A stretch of DNA of 64,000 nt from Oreocharis arfaki (GCA_013398015.1 VZRR01002170.1:355895-419894); one strand, 5' to 3'; positions 12,201 through 26,950 are shown, counted from the first letter of the stretch. Numbers and translations: made by a program. The notes: generated by a model from the letters alone, not told the origin.

Positions 12201-13263
12201 GAGCCCTGTAGTTCACCCATCTTCCTCTACTCCACTGCCTGAGCACACATCCTATGTTTGGGGGGGATATCTGTGCTTGTTCAATGATCACGTGTTCGCC
12301 AAGTGATAGGCAATGGTATCTCCAGCGGCCGTGTTGTCTCTCACACTCTATTTGTAGACTGAAGAATAATATGAACAGGAAACTCAGCATCCTTAGCAGA
12401 TTAGCACTTAAAATTATTTGTGTATCAGCCTTCCTTTGATAGCAAAGGGAATTTGATGACTTTGTGCTTCTGAATTCCAGGCTTTTGTGCTGCTCAACTA
12501 TTTTATTTCTATACAAAATAAGTACCAGTTTTCCACTAACAAAAGCCTGGTAGTTTTAGTTCTATTTTTTTCAGGATAGACCTTAACATATGAACTTCAT
12601 GAAAGTGAACATGGAAATATCTTGTCCTGCTTGGCTTTTCAATAATCTTAGAGAAGGAGTAGGGAATTTTCTTCTTACTGCCATTTCTAACTTATATTCA
12701 AATGCACACCCATACACACACACTCTTCTCAAATAATTATATTTTGTATAGCCATCCACAGTTTACCCTTTTAATTCCTACATTCCCTGTAAAGAGATTC
12801 AGAGGACAAAGTGCTCCTGCAATAACAAGAAATAAGCGGAAAATTGTTTGGTTTTCTTTTTCATTACTCATTCAGCAACAAAAGTCCATGTGTTGGCAGG
12901 TTGCAGTAAAGACAGCAACCTTCTGTAGCCTGGCATAGGGAGGAGAATCATCTCCCTCAGTGCTGAAAGGCATTTTCTGCCCACTGGTCCAATTCTGTCT
13001 GACAAAGCATGCAGCTTCATAAACGGAGCCTAATCCTGGGACACTGGAATATGTACCCTAATTTGATTCAGTCACAAAAATCTCCTAATCCAAAAATCTT
13101 TTTGCAAAGAACTCAGCTCCTCAAGGTGAACCAGGCAGCCTAGAATTTAACAGCTAGTTTTTAAAATATCACTTTGGGGGAAATTCAACATTAAAATAAT
13201 AAAATTAAGGAAAAAGACATTAATTTCTGCAACAAACATCCTCTATGAGTGGCTGCTAAATGA
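9248..13263. other. Non-coding DNA, some GC-richer patches
   Basis: No gene is supported. It contains the A/C-rich simple repeat at 9799-9868. Between about 10.02 and 10.72 kb the minus strand has several open stretches of 30-95 codons in different frames, interrupted by stops and with no recognised family. A small hairpin (ATACCATA/TATGGTAT) lies near 10.82 kb. Confidence 0.5.
9799..9868. repeat. A/C-rich low-complexity tract
   Basis: AAAC/AAAAC units run into an A run and then about ten C. On the minus strand this generates the phenylalanine-, glycine- and valine-rich frame at 9658-9894, which is therefore not a gene. Confidence 0.85.
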
Positions 13264-13309
13264 GGGCAGGAGGGTTCAGCTCTGCAGGGCAGGGGGGTTC
13301 AGCTCTGCA
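13264..13309. repeat. Two tandem 23-bp repeats
   Basis: GGGCAGGAGGGTTCAGCTCT+GCA and a second copy with one change (A to G in GGAGGG) abut exactly. It is a two-copy minisatellite-like duplication with one mismatch in 23. Confidence 0.85.
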
Positions 13310-16300
13310 CTAAAATAATGGAACAGGCTTACAGTATTATACAGAGCCCTGGCACAGGCCGAGGCACACATTTCCCTCTTCTCCAGATCACAGTAAATCC
13401 TGGGTGCCCTCAACCAAGTAATTCCATTTCTCTGCTGTCCCTTTCTCTGGACCACTGCCTATGATTTCTTTAGCCTGGCAAATCTCTGGGACAAGGGTTG
13501 TCTATTATGACATATTTGGATGGTAGCAATTCCAGTGGAGCTGGAAAGGGATCTCCACACACCAACAAGTACAAATAAACAACAACAGAACAAGAATGCT
13601 GTCTTTTCTTAAAGCATCTTAAATCCCTTTTTCTATTCCTATTTACTTCACAGCACTTAATGAGCATACAAGAAAAAGCCACAAAAGGGCATTGCTTTGA
13701 AAGCAAATGCTTGCTTGCAATTTTGTATGGGTAAGTGAACTATTTTTTCATGTTCAAGTTCAGTAAGTAAAGACTCAGCTACTTCATATTTGAAAGCAAA
13801 TCTTTCTGAACATGCACAAAGCCTGTCAGCCTCAAAAATTGCAACAAACTGGCTGAAGGAAAACAAAACGCCCATAGACAGCTGTTGAAGAAGACTAGTA
13901 GAGGACACATGCAAAAAACTTCAACAGATGTGTTGGGATCAAGGACTAGGGAATACAGATAACTTCAGACAGGTTAAGAATCTGCATGTCAGAAAGACAA
14001 CCAAACAATATTCTCATAAAACACTGCAAGGTTTATAAAGCTGTGCCAACTGACATAATAGGATTCCTTTCTTTCTAGGCTATGATATCAATCCAGCTTC
14101 TCTGAGGCTTTTGTTCTCTATCTCTAATAGACCTACTGAGACTAAAAGCAGCCCTGAGTGTTTTGCCTCCTGTGCTGACATACTGCTGCAATGCCCATGA
14201 AAAGCTGATATCGACACCATCATACAGGAGGGAGAAAACCACAGTCAAAATGAACAGTGCCTGCACCACCTGCTGATTTAAATCCAACATCCCAAGGAAG
14301 CAGAAACCCAGCTCACTAAAGAAAGGAGGTGTATAGTTATGCGACATGGGACAAGCTTCACTAGATCTGATGCTCATCTGGAGGCTCTCTGTGTAAATCA
14401 AACCCGATGACAGCTCTTGTTTCCTTTTTATTAAGATATAAACAATGCAAAGAAAAAACAAGCTCTCTAGCTCATATGGAGGCAAATAGAAACCAATGTT
14501 AACAGAAGAAAGTGAATGTTTCTATTGCCTGGTTTCAATTTCCAACACTGATTCCCAAAAAAACAAAAAAAATAGATTTGCATACAGTCCATGCTCATGA
14601 GCATGATGCTGAATTGAAAGAAGATAATTTGGTGTATTGCTTCTTATTATCCAAGATTAAACATAGTACAGAATCTTCCAATTCTGCAGTCTCCTAATTA
14701 GATAATCCACAGTCTGCCTATATACATGGCATATGCAATTCCTCCTGAAGCCAGATGGAGAAAAGTACCTATAGACTGATCCTTATCCTTTAAGCAGAAG
14801 TTTATTTGTGTCATTCTGGCTTTTACATCACACTGCAAAAATTCAGAAGTCAGGAGCCCAGAAAATAGTTTGGACTTTTTTTATAACCCTACTCAATTCT
14901 ATTCTCTACACACTCTCACACTTGGTGGGAGTTATAGAGCTAGCTGCTCTTTGCTCCTTTGAATATTTCCCCAGAGCTGACAGCCAAAAGCTTCATTTTG
15001 AACATCTGGAACAGTAAAAGCAAAAAAACAGCACCAGCACCCCACCAAATTCTACGTATCAGCGATGAATGCTTTCTTTCTCTCAGCAGCATTTTGTGCT
15101 ATACAGCACTAAATGCTTCAGCTGAGAGTATTATAGTCATGTGAGTGTGTTGACATGCCCTCTGTGAAAGTTCCCAAAAGTAACATCTACCAGAAGTTAT
15201 ACTTGAAGCAGAAAGTATCTCTATCTAAGCTTTGTGCCTGCCTACCTAATCAAAGTAGAAATATCAGATCATTGAGAAGAAAGCTTTTGTCAATGCTCTA
15301 TTTCTTCTAATTAGCTATTATTATTATAACTACCAATAAAGTTTCAGAGGAAAGATATTAAAAGTTAAAGTGATATCCTAGGGACCTTATAATCCAAATT
15401 AGAGAAGGCACATCAGCAGATGGCAGGCACACAAAGATGTGGAAAATGGGAAAAGACTGTGAATAGAGAAGCCTGGTGCATGAGAGCACGAGCTCTTTCC
15501 AATGTGTTTGGCATTCAAAGGAGCTTGTTTCAAGTATGGCAGTTAGCTTGCCTTCCTACACTTTTGGTTCAGGCCAGGCGCTGGAAAGGTTTATGAAATG
15601 ATGGTGCATTTTAAAGCAAACAAATCCACCCAAGGAGGTGCTCAAAGATGAACTGGGGTCTGCCACACCACCCCTCCATGGGAGGGGTCCTAAAGGGGAC
15701 AGCCATGGCAAGGGGCTTAGAGTAAAAGCCAGCACTACTCACTGTTTCAGTTTTGCTTCAAATCACACGAAAGGGCAGCCCTTGAGCCCCTGCTCACACG
15801 GACAGAGTCAGGTCAGTCGCACACCCCGCATGAGCCAGGGCTTGACTCCTTCGGGCACACACACATGAAGAACAGATCCAGGCATGAACATTCCTGTTCC
15901 CTTTCCAGGATGGACAGGCAAGAGCCAGCTCAGACCTGGATACTCTGCCAAAGAGGCAGTAGATAAATGTTTGGGCACAGCATCTCACAAATGCAGCTCT
16001 ACAACTTCCAAAGCAGAGCTGGCTTGATTTTGGCTGAGTGGACAGGGAAGCTTACAGCTGTCCATGCCCATCTGTTTACACATGCCTTAAGAGCCCAACA
16101 GAAGCTCCGGCCATCAACACCAACTGAAAAGCATGTCCCAAATTTAGGGCATTAAAGCAATTTGGCAGAACAAATACAACCATTAGGCATCAACACAGAT
16201 TCCGCACCAGAATTGTGGAAGCACCTCCAGTTTGTGACATGTTAAATTATAGGCTAACTTGTCAAATTAGTTTTAAAGTCTGAGGGGAACAAATTCTGAG

Positions 16301-19300
16301 AAGAAAAATAAACAAAGAGAAAAACAGTTTGCCAGAACTAAAGCATTCAGCACCAAGCATTCAATAGTCATGGGAAAGCAGTGTTACTATGACTACTGAC
16401 AGCCAAGTAATAACGCCTTACCTTCAAAACAACAGCAAACATCTACGTTTTTATCTAGACTACTCAGGAGTATGAGGACAAGACCTGGACATCCTCAGGT
16501 TCCTATGCTTCCTTTGTTCTAAGACATGAACTGCAACAGGAGAACAAGATGTAATCTGTGTCAAAAACATTCCACATGAAAAGCTCATTAAAATCAAGCG
16601 TCTACCCCTTCCTTGACCTTTTTCCTTTTTTTCTTTTTTTGTCTCTCTCCCACTGTATAAGTAATCTGAACAAGTAACCAGAAGGTCTTTAATAAAAGTG
16701 ATTTTATGGCTTCCCTCCCTGTCCTTCTACTGAGTTGCACCCATGAGGAAGGTCTGGAAGGAGCATCGAGAACTGAGTGTTGTGCTGTGGGGGAGCTTGT
16801 CTCATGGAATGCTGAGAATTCAGAGGAGATGCCAGGCTACCTGCTGCACAGTGGATGCAGAACAGCACATCTCTAGGCACCCACATGTACAACCAGCCAA
16901 GATCCAGGCCTTAGCAGACACTTGGCAAATTTTGTGACAGCTGAGTGACAGCTGATGTAAAACCAGATTGCCTAGTAACAGCACAGTCAACCATATGGAG
17001 GACTGGACATGTAAATATTATTCATGTGTATGCTACAGTAAGTCAGCAGAACTAAGTCGCAGAACAAATATGCTGCGGTGACTTCAGTCTCAAGCCTAAA
17101 CTGTGGTATTTCAGGATTCTGCATTTCTTCCTTCTAGTTTCAGCATTCCTCTTTCACTATCCTTGCCTAGAAACTGAAGGCTGCTTCTTTACCTCGAAGG
17201 GTAGTCATGATAATCCACAGTAAATGGAATTATCTATACCTACGAATGTAATCCACACCCTCTATATTTTGGCATCACATAGATATTGCAAGTACAGCAG
17301 GATTAAATCAGTTAAATCTGTATTTCAATTGCTTGAACAAGAAATCAATAGGGAAAAGAAAATAACAGAAGAAAACAAATCTGTCTGGACCTATAAGAAT
17401 GTTACATGGATCAGCAGTTATCACATTAACTAAAATTCCTCCGACATCCCTTTGACCTTAACTTCCACAAAGCTTTTAATGTTGAATGCCCAGCTTTCCA
17501 CCTTCCTCACTTCTTGGGAAAGAAATAAGACCAAATCAGTTTTGAGACAATTTATGTATTTACTACTACTTCCTTTTTATTTCCAAAGCAAATTGCAAAG
17601 AGTTTAAAACTAAGCTTGTCCAGTGATCAGCAGAAGTAAGAATTGTGTGGCCCAAGCACCTTGAGGAAGGCCCAGCTCCAAGACAAGGGTGACAGCCAGG
17701 TGCCACATGAGGTGGTGGGTCAATGGCCACCTCTTGGCTGGATTATTTCCACTCCACAGCATCACAGCAGCGAAACACTTCTAGAGCCAAGTCTGTCTCC
17801 CTCTAGTGATTACAGAGAGAACCTCACCATGAGAGGGCTCCTAATCTAATTGCTTTAACTAAGTGAATACTCAAATAAAACTAGCTAGACAATATGAATA
17901 TAGGCCTAGACCTTCTTTTAGAATTATGTATTTCTGAGCAAAACACACGAGTCTCAGGCATTCTCCCATGTGGTTACTTACAAAGCATGAACCATCTCTA
18001 TATTTAGTATTTGAGGAAGAACCTGAGTTCCAAAAAGCTTATGTTTTTTTCCCAGAGAAATCATTTATTTCTGAATTATAAGGAGGAAAAATTAGAATCA
18101 TGGGGAATTAAAGCAAAGGTAGTCAGGTGCAATTTTCTGTCTTGGAGTTCAGCTAAAATCTGGATTCCCCAGGGGCAGGAAACTTGCACAGGCTTGCACA
18201 ACTGCCACTTAAATTAATCTCTACAGAGTGTGTAGAAATGAAATAACTCAGGATAATTGTGCCTAAATAGAAACATGAAGTGAAAAGGCATAGGTCTCTG
18301 TCCTATCAAGGATCTGCAAGTGAAGCTTTCAGAGAGGACAATGTCAATTCAGACAAATTGATATATTGTTAGAAATATAAGTGGGAGATGACGCAGCAAC
18401 AGAGAAACCTAAAGTGAAATAAGGATGGCAGTTCTGTTTATGCAAGTGTACTTGCACTCATTAGTTCATTTTTCTGTCCAAAAATAAGTTTGTATTTTCA
18501 ACTTTTTGCTTTGTTTAGTCTGTGTTTTGCCTATTAACATGAGTAATTTTGACAATAGCCTTCAGTTTAACATCAGCAATATATTTTTTTTCCTATATGT
18601 GTCCTTAATTATTTGAATCTTTCCTGTAGAAAAATTCGCATTAAACTCTGAGAAGTTCTATGAATGAAAGAATTTCAGATGCAGAACCAAAACTTATTAT
18701 AACATCCCTATGAAATAATTTGAAGTCTTGCAAAATGTATTTAACAGCAGGCAGTCTGAAAAAAAACATTGCACTCTTGAGAATTAAAGAGCATATACAT
18801 TGTGAAGATAATGTCCACTACCATTTCAAAACAGGCAGTGGACTGTGTGCAGATACCAGTAAAAATGTTAACAAATGTGTGCTAACAACACAGTTGGTGG
18901 CTAGTGTGCCTTTACAAGCATTCTTGTTTCACAAATTATTTTTAACTTTAAAAAATGCAGATTTAATGAAATTAATTTTTTTTTGTGAACAGGGGAAGAT
19001 GGGAGAAGCAGAAGTAGTGATGACAGGAAGAGAATAAAATCACACATTTTCAAGTCATTTGCCTATCATTCATCAAATCAATTGTCTAGCATTTCAACGT
19101 ATTTTCAATTATTTTGTTTAGAAATGCCATTACTTCAAACAAATGTATGACCAAAAAATAAATAGCCTCAACATAAAACTGAAGCATTTTGAAATAATTT
19201 TACAAATCAAAGCTGTCCTGATGAAATATTCATTTCTTGGTGATCCACCACAGTTGATGCTTTAGCAAAGTGCATCATGCTATATGAGGTCCAGTAAGAA

Positions 19301-21853
19301 ATTAATGCTATGTTTTAAAGGTACATGAAACAAGTGACTTTTGACTCCATTATGTTTGTAGTGCTGTGTATTCAAACTGTAATATTTCTCTCCCTGGTTA
19401 AAAACTATACAATTGTCTGCTAGATAATTTGTGTTGTCTAGAGACTTTCAAACCCCAAATTCTGAAATGATAATTCTCTTCTTAAAAATAAATTGCTTGA
19501 GCCCCTATTTTTCCATCCAAAGCAAGCTAAATGAAGGCCTGCTGAGCTGGGAAAGCACGGCTCTCAAGGGTGCAATGCTTTATGCACGTGGGCTAACACA
19601 CACGCTAAAAATACGTTTACGTGAAATATATCGATTATGCTATCAGGCACTTTTGCTCTCTTGAACAACTGATGAACATCTTGAACATGATGTTCCATGA
19701 AATGCACCAAGTAAAAAAATATAAAACAGTAGTTTAGAATAATATATAATTCTTTGGTTAAAATTTCTGGCTCATTATCACCTGCTTAAACACTCATTCT
19801 GTTCACTCACATTACACATTAGCTGTGACCTCTTCTTTCTTCCATTTGGGAACCAGTCAACCCCTACTCAGAAATGTTTCTTTCTGACACAAAAATGTGA
19901 ATAAAGTATCGCATATATCATCAAAACTAAAAGTTGTTAATATTTCATCAAACTCTGTTTTCACTCCTTCAGAATTTTTACATAACTTTTTAGACATATG
20001 ATGCTCACAATAAATTTTGAATACTTCTATTTAAAGGACATTTTGCCCCACAGGTAGCATAAGTACACCATTCTAATATTCACAGTGTATATAAAGATAA
20101 CAGCTGAATCTCAGTTCTCTGACAACCCATTTTTTCAAGTAAGAAGCACAGACTTTCCATACAAAATCTTCCACCAAACAAATAAAACACTTCCCCAGGG
20201 GGTCCAGGTTATTACAGTTTTTTCACTGATATGAAAATCTCTGTGACTCTCTTTACATTCGAAGCTTATAAATCAAGGATTCTTCAGTTTGTGAAAAATT
20301 CAGTAATTGTTTTAAAAAACCATTTTGCCTCACACTGTACCGGTAATGGGTACTACAAGAACAGTACCAAATTCCTCATCATATTTATATAAGCTGGTTC
20401 ATTACACATGAAAATAGTATCTATCTTTTGCCTTTATTACTTCTTTTTTACTTGTTTTGACTGAAAAAAAGCACTGCAAGTACATCTGTGATTCAAAAGA
20501 AGACTAAAACAGAAGGAAAACACTTTCAATTTGTGAACTTGCCTTCGTGAACACCCTTAACTTCTTGTTGTAGTGGGCTTGCTGTACCATAAAAGCTAAA
20601 CTGGATGTGAGTCCCAGTGTTTTGTTGCCAGGGTAGTGTCTGCTCAGCTTAAAAAGACAACAATTAAACTTGGACAGTTTCCATTCAACAGGAAGGACAT
20701 TGCGATGACAGATTTTTCTGAAGCCATCAGAAAACAGCCTAGACATGTTTTTCTGTAAGGCTCGGGGATGAAGGATGCTGACTTTCTTTCCTAGTCCGTG
20801 TGCTACAAGCTTTACCCTTTTCCACAAAGGACAGCTGTCCAGCACATCTGAACCTCAGCTAGCCAGGTACTTACTTACAACTTGTTGCCAAGGGAATGCC
20901 CCCTTCTTTCACACGCCTCCACCTGCAGCAAAGGAATATGTCTTTGAGACAGTGCTGAAGATGCCTTTTGGCAATGGCAGCAGTTAAATGTCTGTTATAC
21001 ACAATAAGCCTCTAAAACCACAAAACTTCCTATAATTTGGAACAACTGGTGGCATCAGCTTTCAAGCGACTTGAGCACGAAGCAGGGGGTAAGGAAGGTC
21101 AGAGAGAGATTTGCATGAGGGAAGGAAATGCCAGAACTTCTTCCTGTGCTGTTTCTGGACCTAACCACCACAGTACCTCAGCTACCTACATAAGCACTAA
21201 CATATCTCACCCTGACACCACTCTTCTTCGCTCTACCACTACCAAAATCAACCCATTACTTGACAGTTCAGCAGTCTGAGGAAGAATTAACTCACCTTTA
21301 TCCACCCCTGAATGTCTACTCAGCCCTCTTGTTTAGTTTTACAATGTTGTATTTTTTTCCTCACAGCTGTGGTAAAACCCACAGAAGGAAAACATAGTCT
21401 TAGATATAATATACTGAAGACTTCCAATCATAAGATTTCCTTCTTATATAAATGTAGGGCCAATACATACAATTATATGAAGATTAATCCCCTAATTGAT
21501 GCCGGATCTGTGGAGTTCTTAGTGCTACATAAGTCCCAGTTGTGTTGTTCAAAACTCTCATACACAGGTGTAATGTTTGCATTAGACTTCCTGAAAATAT
21601 TTAGGCTTTTTCTTTATGACTCAGTGCTCTCTGCTTACTCTTGCCTGAACTAGCTTTCTTCTCTGAGTCACCACCTCTCTTATCAGCTTCCAGGCACCTT
21701 CCTCTTTTATTAGAATTTAGCACTGTGTTGATGCTTACAGGTTTTTCTGTAAATTTACCAGTGGCTTTTAAAGTTATAGCCAAACAGCTTCTTTATCAAC
21801 TGGAATATAAAACACTTTAATATGCAATCATATGTTGCAATAAACAATATTAT
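13310..21853. other. Non-coding DNA
   Basis: No gene, RNA gene or named repeat was recognised. The longest frame, 136 codons on the minus strand at 14075-14485, has no recognisable domain and is within chance length for this window. Small items seen: an 8-bp GC hairpin with a 3-nt loop at 15670-15688 (ACCCCTCC/GGAGGGGT), and an 11-bp direct repeat GTGACAGCTGA twice in tandem at 16934-16955. Confidence 0.5.
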
Positions 21854-21884
21854 TGAAATATTTCAGGGATGAAATATTTCATCC
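21854..21884. repeat. Duplicated palindrome TGAAATATTTCA
   Basis: The 12-bp perfect palindrome TGAAATATTTCA occurs at 21854-21865 and again at 21870-21881. The second copy sits in the 18-bp perfect palindrome GGATGAAATATTTCATCC (21867-21884). Paired dyads of this kind can bind dimeric proteins, but nothing else in the region identifies one. Confidence 0.8.
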
Positions 21885-24800
21885 TGATGTTTAATGAGAT
21901 ACTCTCAAGAACCGTAGAAATACAGGGTTGGTGACATTGCTGGTAGACTTTGCTTTAAATTTTTGGTAAAAAGTGTATAGATTTGTTTAGAGAGGCTTCT
22001 GATTCATTACCCCTTTCTGTACACCAAGAGCACCACTTCTGTGTTTAGGGACTATGTGGGGATACGTAATAAAGGAAACAGTGAGAGTACGCATAGAGGA
22101 CTAAAAGCTGAATTTGTTGGGGGTTTTAACTTAAAAGAGCTCTGGGAAATACACAGAGAGAACACTGTTCTTGCTTTTTTCTTCCCTGAGTTCACTGGGA
22201 CCAGAGTAAGCATGAGAGAGGCATGGGCAAAAAGAGGGAGAAAAGCACAGCCATTGAAAGAAAGCGAGACTTAAGAGTAGACACTGGGATAAAATCAGAA
22301 TTCAAAATACATAGATAACCAGCCAAGAAACTGCACCCGAGTCAGTCTGGAAAGAGACTCCCAGACTGACTTCTGGAAACAACAAAAGTATCTCTATCAG
22401 CAGAATCAGCAATAAAGCTGTGGGCTAGACAGCAAACAAAACACTACACCTGAGCCACAACAACTGCCCGTGCACCAAAGAACGAGGATGGCTCTGTTTG
22501 CCTGCTCTCCACAGGTAGTTCAACCTGGTTCTCAAAACTTACCATTCTAAGAAGAGGTTGAGAAAGATTCAAGAGACTTTCTTCTGTGAATATGTGATCA
22601 TACAAGTACTGGAAAGCAGACAGTTAGACATTCTGCACCCATCTTAAGACATGACCACATTTGCTTCAGGACTTAGTGGTTCCTTTCATTTTTGATTGAT
22701 ATCTGTTCTCTTTGAATAGAAGTTTCTGTGTGAAGACTTTAAATTACTTTTCATGCATTCATTTAAGGACTGCCACACAGAAAAAAAAAGCCCAAACACT
22801 TTTTTAAATTATCTACCTTACTGGCTCTAAATTTAGTCTGTCCTGTCCGAAAAAAATGCCTTTGGTTATAGCTTGAGAATTTACTAAAATAAGTTTTGGC
22901 ATGTATTGACGTGTTTCAAATCCATATTTCTGCATCCCCTCTCCAGTTGCATCATCCACTGTCAGGATGTGCTTTCTAATCTTGCTATTGCTCCTTAAAC
23001 CAAGAGGAAAGTGATTTTTGAAAACTTTCCAAACATATGGACAGGCTATTGGTTCACCTAAAATGTTCATATGCATCCACATAAATAGGGGGAAGAGGAA
23101 AAAAAGAGAAGGATGAAAAGCCAAGGAAGGCAAGAATACTGCTTTTTAGGAACTCTATTAGAAATATTTCTCCAGAGCACTTAAAGGCACTAAAGTAAAG
23201 ACTTTTATGCAAACATCATATACCAATGGAACAGTGCCTTGACCCACCTCACTGAGGATGGTGCAATTAACCAAGCCAGCTGGTAAAAAATGAAATTAAA
23301 AGGCCGTAACTGAGTGTTCAAGTAACGATGTTCTTAGCAGCTTTTGAGAGATACTAAGAGACTTCGTTTCTTGCAAATGTTAATAATAGTACAGACAGCA
23401 ATGGATTAATATTTTAATTGTGTTTGAAATAAATTATAGCCTCTGCTTTCTCAGACAAATCTTCTGAGACTAAGTTAAACATTAAAAAAAAAAAAATTCA
23501 ATTGTTCACTGTTCAAAGTCCACCAGATACACTCTGGACAAATGACCTGTGGAGACTTACTGGGCTAAAATTTACACAAAACACTCAGTGAGATGGCTAA
23601 AAGCACAAGAGTTGCACTTAATGCAGTAGCTGCATAAAGTTACCATCCAGAATGTTATACCTTTTATTTGAAAATTCAGTCATTTAATAGGAAACTTCTG
23701 CCCTTCCTGACAAGGTCTTGATATTTCACTGTGTAATGTCGCATTAGGTCATTAAGGCTGTTACCTACCACCTATCCTCTATGAGGTTTTACATCAAGTT
23801 AAAACCACGCCCTTTCTATGGAGTGCAAAATAGCAAGGGAAAGTAAAGGCCAAGAGATAGTAAACAGTACAGCTGGTAGTTCCAGTACAGTGTCCAGAAC
23901 ACGAGGGCTCTGCTAGGATTCTATGGCCTCAGCGTAACTACTGTGTGATGGCCACAGTTTGTTGCCATGAAACCAGTTTGCCATTTTGGGCCACCTCACA
24001 GCTGGCTCAGTTCAACACCTTACACTCTCTTATTGACCTCCGCCATGCCATTCTCTCAGGGAAACCTCCAAGTGCTGTGGCAGCATCTGACAGGGAAGTG
24101 GCTCCCTGGCCATGCCTCCCCACCCTGGGAGCCACAGGGCAAGTATCACAAGTATCACAAATATATCACAGAGCTGAAAGCAAAACACCTGGGAATAGTT
24201 TCCCTCCAATCTTCTGTGTCTTTTGAGCCCCTCTTCATTTGTGTTTGATCTACAAGACATGTTAGAATTAGGAAAGATGTAGGCACAATCATTTAATAAA
24301 CACCATTCTGCTTGAAAGCAAACTGGAATGGACATTTGCAAAAACTGTTTGTGACCAACAAGGTAAGCAAGGGACAGGAACAGTATCAAATCAAATTGCA
24401 GCCACATGCACCAGGTGTCAGATGTGCCTTCAGCAGTAGCTGCTACTGCGAAAACAAGACAGAACTCATTTGTTGAAGGTTATGTTAAGGTGATGCAGGG
24501 TTTTTCTTCACATCTTGTCATCTCATATGAAGTGCTTATCAAGTATGTATTAACTTTTATAGCCTCTGTGAAATGAGCAACCTCTGACAAGCTCCTGAGG
24601 GACAGCTCTGTTTTGTAGCAACCTCCAACACAAGCAGCCCATGTGCTGGTGCTGTGACAGGCATCTAGAAGAATTAACTACTGTGATCTGCCGTGTGATC
24701 CCACCAAGCAGAGGCAGAAAGCAATAAAGAAGGTGGAGTTAAGAATGTTTAGCAACTGATCACAATCCTGTTCTGCATTACACGGAAGAGCACCAAAGTG

Positions 24801-26950
24801 ACAGACTGTGCTGGAGCAACTGTCTGCCACACCATGTGTTGAGTTAAAAAGGCCAGAAAATTCTGATGCTACCAGTGACAGAGGATGACTGTGCAATGTG
24901 AATTTGAGATGATTTGATTAAGGCCTTCCCAAGACACAGCCCAGATGTAAACAATCTGCTTATCTATTTCTCGGTGTCTTAGAACACATTTTTGCATGCA
25001 AGACTTGTGCTTAGTGCCTGATTTCATTTATGTCACTCAGAGGAACATGAAAAATACTGGTTTTGTTTCTCTCCAAGGACCACTGTAAATTCTGACACAC
25101 ATTTTTGTTGCCTTTAAATCCTATTAGAGCTCCACTTCTTCCCTACAACACAATTAACAATGGAGAGATGAACAAGGGTGACAAAAAAACCATTCTCAGT
25201 CTCCTGAATCTTTTTATTCCTTTTCAGCTAAATAATTAATAAAGAAAAAGCCAGACACTTACAAGCCAAGGGGTGTCTTCAGACTAACTGATCAACTTTC
25301 ATAGAATACTTACCTTCATTAGAATATTTATTATATCAGTAGGTCTTGCGCTTATATTACCCACTTCTTTACTTCACTCATTTCATAGCTATTAATTCTA
25401 GATACATTAGCATCAGCCTGAACATAAGATTAAACTCTTGAAGCTGAACTTGAATAACATCTCTTTCTTAGTAAGCAGATCTAGGAACAGATAACACTAG
25501 TCTCACCAGAACTGAAAACCTACTTGGAATAGATGCAGTCAGAAGTATCTTCAGTATACGACAGCAGTTACAGCCAAGGCTAATCCCATTCCCTCTCTCA
25601 AAACAGAGCTAACTGAGTTCCATTACTTTTAGCATTTCTGTGACATTATAATAGAATATTTCTGACTCAAGTCTGTTCGCTAAACATGATCTGTATTTGA
25701 AAGTAATCCCTTGCATGCTTCGTACAATAGGAGCACCTTTCTCAGTTGCTATGAAACTGTTGAAGCCAAGGAAAGGGAACAAACTTTCAAAAGCATTGTG
25801 TCTTGGGAACACTATCTCTATGGAGCACATTATTCAGGTTCTAGAAGACACGTAAGGTCATGCTTCTCAATACAGAACACTGGTTTAGCATTGTTATGCA
25901 CATAACAGCTACATAAAAGTTATGTATGCTCCTTCTGCTCTATCTCCGGAGCAGGATTTGCCCCTCGGTAATACAGCTAGACCGCTTACAAAAGTTTGCA
26001 TCACACTATTTACTGCCCTTTTTCAATATGTGCACATGTCTTGATGTGCTTGTCACACACAGATCCATATTTTCTCTCAGAATTGAAGACATATAAAGGG
26101 TCTCAAGGATCCAAAAGTTTGTCTGCTTTTGTCGGTTGTTTTTCAGAGATGACTCTTGAGCCACTTCAAATCCATAGCAGCAGCAAGGCTTCATAGAAAT
26201 TATAGGAAAACTGGGCCTTGTCAAAATGCCATGTCGTTTGAGCACTTCAGAAATGCAATATCCTAGTCATCTGAGCAATCCTAACCATTCAGAGCAATCT
26301 GAAATTTTCAGAAGACAGGTGCCTAAAAACCTTTCAATAACTGTGACAGCAGAGCCTTTGTAGTCGTGATGGCCAAAGGCTGCGAACAAAGGAGAGGGTT
26401 TGTGCAGGTAATACTTTCTATTATTCCGAAACAGAAGGAGGTCATTCAAACAGTTTCTTTTTACCTTTCAGACAGGGTGACCGTGGTCTAGGAAAATGCC
26501 CTTATCTAAGTATGTTAAGCTCTTCCTTCAGTAACAAGGTGGAACAGCAACTTCAGTGCAACTTCAGAGCTTCTCTCACCCGTTCAACCAGCACAACCAA
26601 TACTGCATGCCTCCAGCAGAAGATCAGTTCTTACATCCTGTCTGATGCAAGGTATTATGCATCGTGTGATTAGCTAAATAACAATGACATGGAGCTTAAA
26701 TGAAATTTTAATGACAGCATGTTTCCATTTTTGTGTTGCCTTCTCTGCATGTTCAAATGGAAATGGTAGTTATAAAAATTTACGGAGCTTTAAGTGATAT
26801 GAAGGTGCTAAAAAATGCTTCTGTGACTTTAAGCTTGAAACAGTGAAAATAGGTGCTTATGTCAGCTCTTTAAAATTCCGCCAAGAATAACACATGGTCT
26901 AAGGACACAGAATAACATATGCACCTTAAGACCTTCCTCAAATTAATCAA
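21885..26950. other. Non-coding DNA
   Basis: No gene is supported. It holds a hairpin at 22340-22371 (listed) and a 9-bp tandem repeat AGTATCACA twice at 24142-24159. The overlapping 93-125 codon frames at 23945-24407 lie on both strands in a GC-richer patch and match no family I know. Confidence 0.5.
22340..22371. repeat. 11-bp inverted repeat with 10-nt loop
   Basis: AGTCAGTCTGG (22340-22350) and CCAGACTGACT (22361-22371) are exact reverse complements around AAAGAGACTC. No terminator-like T run or gene end adjoins it. Confidence 0.75.

Noticed and set aside
14075..14485. 136-codon minus-strand open frame
   Set aside because: No recognisable domain, no promoter or splice context, AT-rich codons; within the length expected by chance in 64 kb.
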